The position numbers and the translations under genes were made by a program. A stretch of 64,000 bases of DNA, from contig NZ_CP107970.1 in NCBI RefSeq assembly GCF_036090055.1, positions 5,291,001 through 5,355,000 of the forward strand, read 5' to 3'. Origin of the DNA: Nocardioides sp. NBC_00368. Its GTDB lineage: Bacteria > Actinomycetota > Actinomycetes > Propionibacteriales > Nocardioidaceae. Positions 43,554 to 52,812 of the stretch are shown here, piece by piece; position 1 is the stretch's first letter; the number at the start of each line of letters is the position of its first letter. The notes under the pieces are model-generated. The model was not told the origin of the DNA and ran no database searches. It was given only the letters and a program-made list of their open reading frames with translations.

Positions 43554-44426
43554 ATGAGCGACGTGCGCATCAGGATCGACCTCGCCTACGACGGCACCAT
43601 GTTCCACGGCTGGGCGACCCAGCCGGGGCTGCGTACGGTCCAGGGCGAGCTGCAGGCCGCGCTGGCGACCGCGTTGCGGGTGCCGTCGACGGGGGAGCGG
43701 TCCCAGGTGTGGGTGACGGTCGCCGGGCGCACCGACTCGGGCGTGCACGCCCGCGGTCAGGTCGCACACTTCGACATCGACGCCGACGTGCTCGAGGCCT
43801 CGCGAGGCCGCTCGGAGCAGACGCCGCTCGACTCGCTGGTGCGCCGGCTGAACGGGATCCTCCCGGCCGACCTCCGCGTACGTGCCGCCGTCGAGGCGCC
43901 GGTGGGCTTCAACGCCCGGTTCTCGGCGCTGTCGCGACGCTACGTCTACCGGATCGTCGACGACCCGGCCTTCGTCGACCCGCTGCAGCGCGGGCACGTG
44001 CTCTACCGGACCCGGCCGCTCGACCTGTCGCTGATGAATGTCGCCTCCGCCGACCTCGTCGGGCTCAACGACTTCGCCAGCTTCTGCAAGCCGCGCGAGG
44101 GCGCGACCACGATCCGCGAGCTGCGCCAGCTCAGCTGGGAGCGGCGCCCCGACGGGATCATCGAGGCGACGGTGCTCGCCGACGCCTTCTGTCACTCGAT
44201 GGTGCGCTCGCTGGTCGGGTGCCTGATGGTGATCGGGGAGGGGCGCAAGGACGTCAGCTGGGCCAAGGAGTCGCTTGCCTCGCGTTCACGGTCCTCGTCG
44301 ATCCCGATCGCGCCGGCCAACGGCCTGACCCTCGAAGAGGTCGCCTACCCGCCCGACGAGCAGCTGGCGGCCCAGCACGAACGCACCATGAACCGCAGAG
44401 AGGCGAGCGAGCTTGACCGGGACTGA
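43554..44426 (+). CDS. truA: tRNA pseudouridine(38-40) synthase
   Basis: 290 residues. IRIDLAYDGTMFHGWATQPG and VAGRTDSGVHARGQVAHFD carry the catalytic Asp61. The C-terminal MVRSLVGCLMVIGEG segment is typical. It modifies the anticodon arm. In actinobacteria truA commonly follows rplQ; here the reductase gene on the opposite strand lies between. The stop overlaps the next gene by 14 nt. Confidence 0.95.
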   Translation: MSDVRIRIDLAYDGTMFHGWATQPGLRTVQGELQAALATALRVPSTGERSQVWVTVAGRTDSGVHARGQVAHFDIDADVLEASRGRSEQTPLDSLVRRLNGILPADLRVRAAVEAPVGFNARFSALSRRYVYRIVDDPAFVDPLQRGHVLYRTRPLDLSLMNVASADLVGLNDFASFCKPREGATTIRELRQLSWERRPDGIIEATVLADAFCHSMVRSLVGCLMVIGEGRKDVSWAKESLASRSRSSSIPIAPANGLTLEEVAYPPDEQLAAQHERTMNRREASELDRD

Positions 44427-45021
44427 CGACGAGCACTACTTCTCCGCCGACCCGTCGGTGCCGTTCGAGCGGATCCCGGTCTCGGCGACCGTCTGGGACA
44501 TGGACCTGTCGCTGGTCTCGGGATCCGGGGTCTTCGCCAAGGGGCGTCTCGACGTCGGCACCGCGGTGCTGTTCCGGGAGACCGACCCGCCCGAGGGCGG
44601 CCGCATCCTCGACATGGGCTGCGGCTACGGGATCATCGGCCTCGCCTGCGCGCTGGCCGCACCCTCCGCCCAGGTCACCGGCATCGACGTCAACGAGCGC
44701 GCCGTCCTGCTCGCGAACGAGAACGCCGCGAAGCTCGGACTCGGTGACCGGTATCGCGCCGCGGTCCCGGCCGAGATCGACCCGGGGACGACGTACGACG
44801 AGATCTGGAGCAACCCGCCGATCCGGATCGGCAAGCAGGCCCTCCACGAGCTGCTCCTGACCTGGCTGCCCCGCCTCGCGCCCGACGGGCGCGCGGTCAT
44901 GGTCGTCGGCAAGAACCTCGGCGGCGACTCCCTCCAGCGCTGGCTCGGCGAGCAGGGGTTCCCGACCGAACGGATCGGCAGCGCGAAGGGCTTCCGCGTC
45001 CTGGAGACCCGCCGCGCCTGA
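44413..45021 (+). CDS. Class I SAM methyltransferase (RsmC-like)
   Basis: 202 residues from TTG 44413 inside the truA end, with AGAGAGG upstream. Motif I is ILDMGCGYGIIGLACA, and SNPPIRIG is the NPP(F/Y)-type catalytic loop seen in guanine-N2 rRNA methyltransferases such as RsmC. It is the single-domain form. Probable 16S rRNA m2G enzyme; the target base is not proven. Coupled to truA. Confidence 0.85.
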   Translation: MTGTDDEHYFSADPSVPFERIPVSATVWDMDLSLVSGSGVFAKGRLDVGTAVLFRETDPPEGGRILDMGCGYGIIGLACALAAPSAQVTGIDVNERAVLLANENAAKLGLGDRYRAAVPAEIDPGTTYDEIWSNPPIRIGKQALHELLLTWLPRLAPDGRAVMVVGKNLGGDSLQRWLGEQGFPTERIGSAKGFRVLETRRA

Positions 45022-45097
45022 ACGGTCCAGGTGCCGGTTTCCGCCGTCGCGCGCGTCTCGCGGCCGGTCGCGCGTGGTGCGCTGCCAGAATCCGCCC

Positions 45098-45478
45098 ATG
45101 ACCAGTCCTGCGATGACTACTCCTGCGCTGACGAACCGTCAGCGCCTGGCCCGCTCCTACAAGGCCTGGGGCGTCGCCGCGCTGTCGAGCCTGGTGACGG
45201 TGCTGCCCGTCTACCTCGCCGTCACGAGCTCCGGGGTCGAGCTGTCGCGGCTGGTGAGCGTGCCGGTGATGGTCGTCGTGGGCCTGATCGGGCCGGTGGT
45301 CGGGGCGTTCCTGAGCGCACGCGCCGGGCTCGGGCGGTTCTGCACCGGGGCGGCGTTCGTGATCATCGCGACCCCGATGACGAGCCTGCCGCTGCTCGCG
45401 ATCCCGGCGTACGTCCTGGCGCCGTGGATCGCCGTGGCGATCAGCGAGGAGCCGGCGCCGCAGCACTGGAACGGCTGA
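45098..45478 (+). CDS. Small membrane protein, unknown
   Basis: 126 residues from ATG 45098 (MTSPAMTTPALTNRQRLARS). Three hydrophobic segments: AALSSLVTVLPVYLAV, VSVPVMVVVGLIGPVVGAFL and FVIIATPMTSLPLLAIPAYV. No family recognised. An in-frame GTG at 45074 is less likely. Convergent with the P450, 4 nt apart. Confidence 0.65.
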   Translation: MTSPAMTTPALTNRQRLARSYKAWGVAALSSLVTVLPVYLAVTSSGVELSRLVSVPVMVVVGLIGPVVGAFLSARAGLGRFCTGAAFVIIATPMTSLPLLAIPAYVLAPWIAVAISEEPAPQHWNG

Positions 45479-45482
45479 GAGG

Positions 45483-46823
45483 TCAGGCCGGGACCGGGTC
45501 CTTGGCCAGCCGGACCGGGAGCCGGTCGAGGCTGTAGACGACCGAGAGGTCGCGCCAGCCGAGATCGCCGGGATCGTCGGTGGCCATGGCCAGGTCGGGG
45601 AAGCGGCGGGCGAGGCCGGTGAGGGCGGCGCGGAGCTCCATCCGGGCCAGCTCGGCGCCGACGCAGCGGTGCATGCCGTGGCCGAAGGCGAAGTGCATGG
45701 TCTGCGCGTTGCGGAGGTCGAACTGCTCCGGCTTCGGCACCACCGCGGGGTCGCGGTTGGCACCGGTGAGGCTGACCAGGACGACGGCGCCCTTCTTGAC
45801 CGGCAGGCCGAACAGGTCGTGGTCCTCGCGCGCGAACCGCGGGAACGCGAGCTGCACCGGGCACAGGTAGCGGAGCAGCTCCTCGACCACCTTGTCGACC
45901 TCGGCCCGCTCGCCCGAGCGCAGGATCTCGTACGCCTCGGGGTTCTGCATCAGCACGTAGGCGCCCATGGAGAGCATCGAGGCGGAGGTCTCGTAGCCGC
46001 CGAGGAAGACACCGTCGGCGAGGCCGCCGAGCTCGACGTCGTCGTACTCCGACCCCTTGGTGCGGATGATCTCGCCGATCATGCCGTCGCCCGGGTTGGC
46101 GCGCTGCTGACGGACCTGCTCGATCAGGAACGTCCTCGTCTCGGTGGCGGCCCCGAAGGCGCCGGCACCGCCCTCGGAGAGGTCGAAACGGGCCATCCCG
46201 AGCTTGTGGAACTCGTCGCGTACGTCCTCGGGCATGCCGAGCAGCTCGCAGATCACCCGGAACGGGATCTCGAAGCCGAAGTGCTGGACGAGGTCGACCT
46301 CGGGGCCGTTGGCCTCCATGCCGTCGAGGGCGTCGGTCACGATCCGGTCGATCATCTCGTTGAGACGACCCAGGCGGCGCATGGTGAACTCCGGGGTCAG
46401 CAGGCCGCGGAGCTTGGTGTGGTCGGGCGGGTCGGTCATGCCGAGACCGCCGATGCCCTCGGCGTCGGTGCGCTTGCGGGTGCCGAGCAGGTGGCGCATG
46501 TCGTTGGAGTAGGCGTCCTTGTCGGCCAGGACGTGCTTTGACTCGGCGTGTCCGGTGACCAGGACGATGTCGAGGCCGAGCACCGAGCCGAGCTTGGTGA
46601 CCGGTGCCTGCGCTCGGCTCTCGGCGAGCAGCGGCACCGGGTCGACGCCGTCACGGCGCAGCGGGAAGGTCAGGTGCTCGGGGATCTTGCGCAGCGTGGT
46701 GATGTCGGGGATCGGCGACTCCTTGCCCCGCATCGCGAACTGCAGGGCAAGCTTGCGGACGCGCTCGGTCAGCGGTCGCGCCATCGCCCGTAGAGAGGAA
46801 GGCACCTGGGCAGCAATCGGCAT
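45483..46823 (-). CDS. Cytochrome P450
   Basis: 446 residues. Heme-binding FGHGMHRCVGAELA gives Cys387; the K-helix ExxR is in VEELLRYL; the I-helix reads GGYETSAS where AGxxT is usual, keeping the Thr. Needs ferredoxin and reductase partners not seen here. Same strand as, and 116 nt after, an HSL-type esterase, so the two may be expressed together. It is not linked to the conservon 7 kb away. Confidence 0.93.
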   Translation of the reverse strand: MPIAAQVPSSLRAMARPLTERVRKLALQFAMRGKESPIPDITTLRKIPEHLTFPLRRDGVDPVPLLAESRAQAPVTKLGSVLGLDIVLVTGHAESKHVLADKDAYSNDMRHLLGTRKRTDAEGIGGLGMTDPPDHTKLRGLLTPEFTMRRLGRLNEMIDRIVTDALDGMEANGPEVDLVQHFGFEIPFRVICELLGMPEDVRDEFHKLGMARFDLSEGGAGAFGAATETRTFLIEQVRQQRANPGDGMIGEIIRTKGSEYDDVELGGLADGVFLGGYETSASMLSMGAYVLMQNPEAYEILRSGERAEVDKVVEELLRYLCPVQLAFPRFAREDHDLFGLPVKKGAVVLVSLTGANRDPAVVPKPEQFDLRNAQTMHFAFGHGMHRCVGAELARMELRAALTGLARRFPDLAMATDDPGDLGWRDLSVVYSLDRLPVRLAKDPVPA

Positions 46824-46939
46824 GCGGCCCAGTCTGGACCATCCTCAAACCTCGGGCATCAGGAATACCCCTGGTTCGAGTACGTGTCCTCGATCACCCC
46901 CGGCAGCGCCTCGGGAACGTCCGCCGGGACGGCCCGGGA

Positions 46940-47866
46940 TCACCCGTGGAGCACCGTCCTGAACAGCCCACAGGTCTCCTCGATCGCGAGCTGCGCCGCC
47001 TGCGAGTGGTGGCCCATCGCGAAGAATCCGTGGATGAGGCCGTCGCAGTGGTGGTAGGTCGTCGGGACCCCCGAGCTCTCCAGCGCCTTGGCGTACGCGA
47101 TGCCCTCGTCACGCAGCGGATCGAACTCCGCGGTCACCACGACCGCCGGCGCCAGCCCCTCCAAGGAACCCTTGATCGGGCTCAGCCGCGGGTCGGCGCG
47201 GTCGGCGTCGGCCACGTAGTTGTCGGAGAACCACTTCATCGTCGGTAGCTCGAGGAAGTAGCCGTGGCCGTTCTCCGCGTAGGAGGGGTAGCCGCTGGTC
47301 ATGTCGGTCGCCGGGTAGATCAGCAGCTGGCCGGCGAGCTCGCGCCCCTCGGCGCGGAAGGCCTGGGCCACGGCGGCCGACAGGTTGCCGCCGGCGCTGT
47401 CGCCGGCGACCGCGACTCGGCCGTCACCACCGAGGGTCGCGGTGTTGTCGCTGACCCAGCGGGCCGCGGCCAGGGCGTCGTCGTAGGCGGCGGGGAAGGG
47501 GTGCTCGGGAGCGAGCCGGTAGTCGACCGCGACGACCACGGCGTCGCAGATCGTGGAGAGGTTGCGGGCCTGGTCCTCATGGGTGTCGAGGTCGCCGACC
47601 ACCCAACCGCCGCCGTGGAACATCACGATCGTCGGCAGCGGGCCCTGGGTGGTGGGTCGGTAGATGCGTACGTCCAGGTCGCCCGCCGGCCCTGGGATCA
47701 CGGAGGCCTCCACCGAGGCGACGGGTGGAAGTGGCACGCCCTCGGCCAACGCGCGGTAGAGCGCTCGTGCCGTCGGCGGGTCGTAGGACTCCAGGGGCTG
47801 GCCCTTCGCGAAGAGGGTGAGCAGGTCAGCGATCTGGCTGTCGAGCGGAGGCATGGCGACAGTCAT
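46940..47866 (-). CDS. Alpha/beta hydrolase, hormone-sensitive lipase (HSL) type
   Basis: 308 residues from ATG 47866; ATG 47854 (MPPLDSQ) is an alternative. Oxyanion HGGGWVVGDL, nucleophile GDSAGGN, Asp in EFDPLRDEG and His in GLIHGFFAM give a complete triad. Cytoplasmic esterase, substrate unknown. Divergent from the ABC-F gene, with GTGTCGA at 47885 and TCGACAC at 47946 as a loose inverted repeat in the 106-bp gap. Confidence 0.9.
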   Translation of the reverse strand: MTVAMPPLDSQIADLLTLFAKGQPLESYDPPTARALYRALAEGVPLPPVASVEASVIPGPAGDLDVRIYRPTTQGPLPTIVMFHGGGWVVGDLDTHEDQARNLSTICDAVVVAVDYRLAPEHPFPAAYDDALAAARWVSDNTATLGGDGRVAVAGDSAGGNLSAAVAQAFRAEGRELAGQLLIYPATDMTSGYPSYAENGHGYFLELPTMKWFSDNYVADADRADPRLSPIKGSLEGLAPAVVVTAEFDPLRDEGIAYAKALESSGVPTTYHHCDGLIHGFFAMGHHSQAAQLAIEETCGLFRTVLHG

Positions 47867-47972
47867 ATCGGTAATCGCCAAAATGTGTCGAGCATCACGT
47901 TCTACTGATGGGACCGATTTGTCGAACGCGACCGGGAATAACCATTCGACACGGGTGCCAGACTGGACGGCT

Positions 47973-49664
47973 GTGGGACATGTGGACGTTGCTGGAGTGC
48001 GGTTCCAGCTGCCTGACGGGCGGGTGCTGCTCGACGACGTCTCCTTCCGGGTGGGAGAGGGGGCGAAGGTCGCGCTGGTGGGCGCCAACGGCGCCGGGAA
48101 GACGACGCTGCTGCGGATCGTCACCGGGGAGCTGACCCCGACGGCGGGATCCGTCGTCCGCTCGGGCGGCCTCGGGGTGATGCGGCAGATGGTCGGAAAG
48201 GGGTCCTCGACCGTCGGCGAGCTGCTGCTCTCGGTGGCGCCCGCGCGCGTGCGCGAGGCCGCCGCGGCCGTGGAGGTGTGCGAGCTGGAGCTGATGTCGT
48301 CCGAGGACGAGCGACTGCAGATGCGCTACGCGACCGCGCTGGCCGAGTACGCCGACGCCGGCGGCTACGACCTCGAGGTCGTCTGGGACGTGTGCACGAT
48401 GGCCGGGCTCGGGGTGCCCTACGACCGCGCCCGCTACCGCTCGCTGGACACCTTGTCGGGCGGCGAGCAGAAGCGCCTCGTCCTGGAGTATCTGCTCCGC
48501 GGTCCCGATCAGGTCCTCCTGCTCGACGAGCCCGACAACTTCCTCGACGTGCCCGGGAAGATGTGGCTCGAGGAGCGCATCCGCGAGTCCCCGAAGACGA
48601 TCCTCTACGTCAGCCACGACCGCGAGCTGCTGGCGAACACCGCCACCCGCGTGGTGACGGTCGAGCTCGGCTCCGCCGGCAACCTGGTCTGGACCCACCC
48701 CGGCGGCTTCGCGAGCTACCACGAGGCACGGACGGCGCGGTTCGAGCGGTTCGAGGAGCTGCGCAAGCGGTGGGACGAGGAGCATGCCAAGCTGCGGGCG
48801 CAGATGTTGATGTACAAGCAGAAGGCGGCCTACAACTCCGACATGTCCTCGCGCTACCAAGCCGCGAAGACACGGCTGGAGAAGTTCGAGGAGGCCGGCC
48901 CACCGACCGAGCAGCCGCGCGAGCAGCAGGTCGTGATGCGGCTGCGTGGCGGCCGGACGGGCAAGCGTGCGGTCGTGTGCGAGTCGCTCGAGCTGACCGG
49001 GCTGATGCGCCCGTTCGACCTGGAGGTCTGGTACGGCGAGCGCGTCGCCGTGCTGGGCTCCAACGGCTCCGGCAAGTCCCACTTCCTGCGCCTCCTGGCC
49101 GGTGGTGGCTCGATGCCCGACAAGGAGCACGAGCCGGTGGGCGAGGTCGTGATCGAGCCCGTACGCCACCGCGGGGTCGCCCGGCTGGGAGCCCGCGTGC
49201 GGCCGGGCTGGTTCGTGCAGACCCATGCCCATCCGGAGCTGGTGGGACGTACGCTGCTGGACATCCTGCACCGCGGCGACGTCACCCCTGACGGGCGGGG
49301 ACGCGCGGGGATGGGCAGGGAGGCCGCCTCCCGGGTGCTCGACCGCTACGAGCTGGCGCACGCCGCGGAGCAGACCTTCGACTCGCTCTCGGGCGGGCAG
49401 CAGGCGCGCTTCCAGATCCTTCTGCTCGAGCTCTCGGGGGCCACGTTGCTGCTCCTCGACGAGCCGACCGACAACCTCGACGTCCAGTCCGCCGAGGCGC
49501 TCGAGACCGGCCTGGAGTCGTTCGAGGGCACCGTCATCGCGGTCACCCATGACCGCTGGTTCGCCCGCGGCTTCGACCGCTTCCTGGTCTATGGCGCCAA
49601 CGGCGACGTCTACGAGTCCCCGGAACCGGTCTGGGACGAGACGAGAGTGGAGAGGTCACGATGA
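47973..49664 (+). CDS. ABC-F family ATPase
   Basis: 563 residues from GTG 47973; no transmembrane part. Domain 1: GANGAGKTT, LSGGEQKRLVLEY, LLLDEPDNFLD. Domain 2: GSNGSGKSH, LSGGQQARFQIL, LLLDEPTDNLD. The linker between them is helical (YKQKAAYNSDMSSRYQAAKT). ABC-F proteins act on the ribosome, some conferring antibiotic protection. Coupled by 4 nt to a GNAT acetyltransferase. Which subfamily it belongs to cannot be settled by eye. Confidence 0.92.
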   Translation: MGHVDVAGVRFQLPDGRVLLDDVSFRVGEGAKVALVGANGAGKTTLLRIVTGELTPTAGSVVRSGGLGVMRQMVGKGSSTVGELLLSVAPARVREAAAAVEVCELELMSSEDERLQMRYATALAEYADAGGYDLEVVWDVCTMAGLGVPYDRARYRSLDTLSGGEQKRLVLEYLLRGPDQVLLLDEPDNFLDVPGKMWLEERIRESPKTILYVSHDRELLANTATRVVTVELGSAGNLVWTHPGGFASYHEARTARFERFEELRKRWDEEHAKLRAQMLMYKQKAAYNSDMSSRYQAAKTRLEKFEEAGPPTEQPREQQVVMRLRGGRTGKRAVVCESLELTGLMRPFDLEVWYGERVAVLGSNGSGKSHFLRLLAGGGSMPDKEHEPVGEVVIEPVRHRGVARLGARVRPGWFVQTHAHPELVGRTLLDILHRGDVTPDGRGRAGMGREAASRVLDRYELAHAAEQTFDSLSGGQQARFQILLLELSGATLLLLDEPTDNLDVQSAEALETGLESFEGTVIAVTHDRWFARGFDRFLVYGANGDVYESPEPVWDETRVERSR

Positions 49665-50683
49665 GTGAGCTGGTGATCGAGCGGGTCGACCCGTTCGACG
49701 ACGAGGTCTTCGACGCCTGGCACGACGTGATGACCGCGTCGTGGCTCGAAGCCCGCGGCCCCGACGCGGATCTGTGGGCACGCGAGGAGCAGCGCGTCGA
49801 GCTGCAGCAGCAGACCGAGAAGACCGATCGGCGGGCCTACGTCGGCCGCGTCGACGGCGAGGCGGTGGCCGCCGGCTGGCTCGCCATGCCGCTGCTCGAC
49901 AACCTCCACCGCGCCACGCTCGTCGTGGCGGTGCTGCCGGCCCACCGTAGGCGCGGCCACGGCACCACGCTGCTGGACCATGTCGAGGCGGAGGCCCGCG
50001 CCCAGGGACGTACGTCGTTGACGGGTGAGGTCTGGTGGCCGTGGTCGCTCGGCTCCGGCGGTGAGGGCTCGCCGGGTCGCGACTTCGGCGTGGCCCGGGG
50101 CTATGCGCCCGCGCTGGTGGAGGTACGCCGCCTGCTGAGGCTGCCGGTGCCGGACGACGTCCTCGACCGGCTGGCGGCGCAGGCCGCCGAGCGGCACGGG
50201 GCCTACACGCTGCGGTCCTGGGTCGGCCGGGTGCCCGACGACATCGTCGAGAGCTGGGCGGTGCTCGACGCCAGCCTGGAGACCGAGGCGCCGACCGGTG
50301 ACCTGGACATCGAGGCGCCCGAGCCCGACGTGGCGAAGGTGCGTGAGACCGAAGAGCTGGTCGCGGCCCAGAAGCGGACCCTCTACCACTCGGTGGCGCT
50401 GGACGCCGACGGCAAGGTGGTGGCCTACACGGTGATCGGCTACTCGAGCCTGGACGGAAAGAGCTACCAGTGGGGCACCCTGGTCGAGGCGGCTCACCGC
50501 GGCCACCGGCTCGGTCTGGCGGTGAAGGTCGCCAACCTCAGGTTGCTCCAGTCCGAGCGGCCGGAGGTGCCGACCCTGAGCACCTACAACGCCGAGGTCA
50601 ACTCCCACATGATCCAGGTCAACGAGGCCATGGGCTTCGAGCCGGTCGAGTGGCTGTGCAGCATCCAGAAACAGGTGTCCTGA
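49661..50683 (+). CDS. Two-domain GNAT acetyltransferase
   Basis: 340 residues. The N-terminal GNAT domain has VAVLPAHRRRGHGTTLLDHV as motif A. The C-terminal domain has VEAAHRGHRLGLAVKVANLR and ends MIQVNEAMGFEP, a degenerate second GNAT fold. This is the tandem arrangement of mycothiol synthase-like enzymes, though the sequence is not MshD by eye. ATGA overlap with ABC-F suggests related roles, perhaps drug or metabolite handling. Confidence 0.88.
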   Translation: MSELVIERVDPFDDEVFDAWHDVMTASWLEARGPDADLWAREEQRVELQQQTEKTDRRAYVGRVDGEAVAAGWLAMPLLDNLHRATLVVAVLPAHRRRGHGTTLLDHVEAEARAQGRTSLTGEVWWPWSLGSGGEGSPGRDFGVARGYAPALVEVRRLLRLPVPDDVLDRLAAQAAERHGAYTLRSWVGRVPDDIVESWAVLDASLETEAPTGDLDIEAPEPDVAKVRETEELVAAQKRTLYHSVALDADGKVVAYTVIGYSSLDGKSYQWGTLVEAAHRGHRLGLAVKVANLRLLQSERPEVPTLSTYNAEVNSHMIQVNEAMGFEPVEWLCSIQKQVS

Positions 50684-50702
50684 CCCGCCTCCGGACAACG
50701 CA

Positions 50703-50744
50703 CGAGCGCCTCATACCCGGTCAGAGACGGGCATGAGGCGCTCG
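50703..50744. terminator. Bidirectional-type terminator
   Basis: CGAGCGCCTCAT (50703-50714) pairs with ATGAGGCGCTCG (50733-50744), with inner CCCG / CGGG. Between convergent GNAT and htrA genes. Confidence 0.8.
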
Positions 50745-50801
50745 GAGGGTGGCACCCCGCGGCAACTGAGACCCTGCGGACCCCAGCGTCTTGCGGGGAG
50801 A

Positions 50802-52076
50802 TCAGGAGGCGTCGGAGTCCAGGGTCACCTGCGCGGTCTGCTCCTCGCCGTTGCGGGACCAGGTGACCTCGACCTTGTCGTCGGGGCGGTAGGAGCGGAC
50901 GGTGGCCACGAGGGAGTCCGATCCGGTGATGACGTGGTCGTCGACCTTGGTGATGACGTCGCCCTTCTGGAGGCCTGCCTTCTCGGCGGTGCTGCCCGAG
51001 CTGACCTCCTGGACCTGGGCCCCGGTGACCGAGTTCTGGCCGTTCTGGGCCGCGGGGGCGTCCGAGACCGAGATGCCGAACTGGGCGTGAGTGGCCTGCT
51101 CGCCCTTCTCGAGCTGCTCGACGATCGGGCGGATCTCGTCGATCGGGATCGCGAACCCGATGCCGATCGAGCCCGCGTCCTCGCTGCTCGCGCCGCCGCC
51201 GGAGCGGATCGAGGCGTTGATGCCGACGAGGTTGCCGTTGAGGTCGACCAGCGCGCCACCCGAGTTGCCCGGGTTGATCGCCGCGTCGGTCTGCACCGCC
51301 GGGTAGACGGTCGCCGCACCGTTCTGGTCCACGCCGACGTTGACCGGGCGGTTGAGCGCGCTCACGATGCCGGTGGTCACCGTGGAGTCGAGCCCGAACG
51401 GGGACCCGATCGCCACGACGCTCTGGCCGACGGTGAGGTTGGCGGACTTGCCGATCGTGATCGGGGTCAGGCCGGAGACGCCCTTGGCCTTGATCACGGC
51501 GGTGTCGGTGAGCGGGTCGGTGCCGAGAACCTCGGCGGAGGCCTTTGTGCCGTCGTTGAAGTCGACGGTCACCGTGCCCCCGTTGGCGGCCAGCTCGACC
51601 ACGTGGTTGTTGGTCAGGATCGTGCCGTCGGAGGAGATGACGACGCCGGAGCCCGAGCCGGAGCCCTGCTGGGAGGCGACCTCGATCTTCACCACCGAGG
51701 GGAGCACCTTGGCGGAGACCTTCTCGATGCTGCCCTCGGGGGCCTTCGCGTCGACGACCTGCGAGGTGGCCGGGGTGTTCGCCCCGCCAGTGGCGCCGTC
51801 ACCGGCGAGGGCGTCGTAGATCGCCGCGCCACCGACGCCCGCGGTGCCACCGGCGACCAGGGCTCCGGCGAGGACCGCGGCGACGAGACCGGTACGGCCG
51901 ATGGCGCGCTTCTTGGGAGGAGTACCGGGCGCACCTGGCACGGACGGCATGACGGAGGTCTGGGCCGGCGGAGCCGCGAAAGGGCCGGCGGGAGGCTGGG
52001 TGGATCCGGCAGGAGGGGCCGGGGGAGTCCACTGCGGCGGGGTCCCACTCGGCTGCTGAGGAGGGAGTTCGGTCAT
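50802..52076 (-). CDS. HtrA/DegP-like membrane-anchored serine protease
   Basis: 424 residues. A Pro/Ala-rich cytoplasmic N-terminus (1-58), one membrane anchor (GLVAAVLAGALVAGGTAGVGG, about 63-83), then the trypsin-like domain with His158 (TNNHVV), Asp191 (DTAVI) and Ser262 (GNSGGAL), then a PDZ domain from about 330 (STAEKAGLQKGDVITKVDD). Envelope protein quality control. Single gene, with its own terminator region. Confidence 0.93.
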   Translation of the reverse strand: MTELPPQQPSGTPPQWTPPAPPAGSTQPPAGPFAAPPAQTSVMPSVPGAPGTPPKKRAIGRTGLVAAVLAGALVAGGTAGVGGAAIYDALAGDGATGGANTPATSQVVDAKAPEGSIEKVSAKVLPSVVKIEVASQQGSGSGSGVVISSDGTILTNNHVVELAANGGTVTVDFNDGTKASAEVLGTDPLTDTAVIKAKGVSGLTPITIGKSANLTVGQSVVAIGSPFGLDSTVTTGIVSALNRPVNVGVDQNGAATVYPAVQTDAAINPGNSGGALVDLNGNLVGINASIRSGGGASSEDAGSIGIGFAIPIDEIRPIVEQLEKGEQATHAQFGISVSDAPAAQNGQNSVTGAQVQEVSSGSTAEKAGLQKGDVITKVDDHVITGSDSLVATVRSYRPDDKVEVTWSRNGEEQTAQVTLDSDAS

Positions 52077-52202
52077 GTCTTCGAGTCTGGCCAGCCTCCC
52101 TGTGAGCCGGCTGAGACAGCCCTATGCGGTCGCGAAGAGATGCTCAGGACCCGGCAAGAACGGCCGACGACCGGGTCGGCGTACGCAGATCTGCGCAGCC
52201 GC

Positions 52203-52742
52203 CTACTCGGCCTCGATCTGCAGTGTCACCTGCTTGAGCAGTGCCGCCAGCTCCGTACGCCGCTCCGGGCTGAGCGCCTCCAGCAGTCTGTTCTCGGCCT
52301 CGCCGCGCAGGTCCATCGCCCGCCGCCAGATCTCGATGCCGGCCTTGGTCGCCTCGACGCTGATCTTGCGGCGGTCCTCCACCGATGCCGTACGCCGCAC
52401 CCACCCGGCCTTCTCCATGCTGTCGAGCCGTCCCGTCATCCCGGCCGGACTGATGTCGAGGTCCTTCGCGAGGGCTGTGGGCGAGGCGTGGCCGGGGGTG
52501 TCGCGGATCATCAGCATGTGGAGGGTCACGTATTCGAAGTCGGCCAGCCCGACCTCGCGTGCCGCCGCTCGGCGCGCGTCGCTGAAGAACTTGGAGATGG
52601 ACCCGATCCGCACCGTGATCGCCTCGACCTCGTCGTCGAAGTCGATGTCGAGCCAGTGGTCGCGCCACCGCGCCACGTGGCGGTCGGCCCGGTCCTCGGT
52701 GATGTCGTCGCCGGGCGTCTCGGAGGCTCGCATCTCGGGCAT
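52203..52742 (-). CDS. MarR-family transcriptional regulator
   Basis: 179 residues. A long N-terminal helix region, then the winged helix: SPTALAKDLDISPAGMTGRLDSMEKAGWVRR and the wing SVEDRRKISVEATKAG. Divergent from an MFS gene across a 70-bp gap with two palindromes, so it is the likely repressor of both. ADLDISPAGMTGRLD is the recognition helix. Confidence 0.9.
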   Translation of the reverse strand: MPEMRASETPGDDITEDRADRHVARWRDHWLDIDFDDEVEAITVRIGSISKFFSDARRAAAREVGLADFEYVTLHMLMIRDTPGHASPTALAKDLDISPAGMTGRLDSMEKAGWVRRTASVEDRRKISVEATKAGIEIWRRAMDLRGEAENRLLEALSPERRTELAALLKQVTLQIEAE

Positions 52743-52772
52743 GCGCCGATCCTACCCTTCGCCGACTGATAA

Positions 52773-52802
52773 TTCGTTGACGAATAGTTCGTCAGCGAAC
52801 TA
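52773..52802. promoter_or_regulatory. Paired palindromes, probable MarR operators
   Basis: TTCGT-TG-ACGAA (52773-52784) directly abuts TAGTTCG-TCAG-CGAACTA (52785-52802). GATAAT at 52768-52773 is a plausible -10 for the MFS gene and touches the first palindrome, so occupation would block transcription. The arms share TTCGT/ACGAA or TTCG/CGAA cores. Confidence 0.75.
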
Positions 52803-52812
52803 CCTTGCCGAT

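Noticed and set aside
43495..43554. Longer N-terminus for the ketopantoate-reductase-like gene
   Set aside because: The extension would overlap the truA start and lies before the conserved MRYVIFGAGAVGG start.
45483..46823. P450 as the terminal member of conservon 2
   Set aside because: It is 7 kb away, on the other strand, and separated by the rpoA/rplQ cluster.
47885..47952. GTGTCGA / TCGACAC inverted repeat as a regulator site
   Set aside because: Arms are only 7 bp and 54 nt apart; too weak without comparison.
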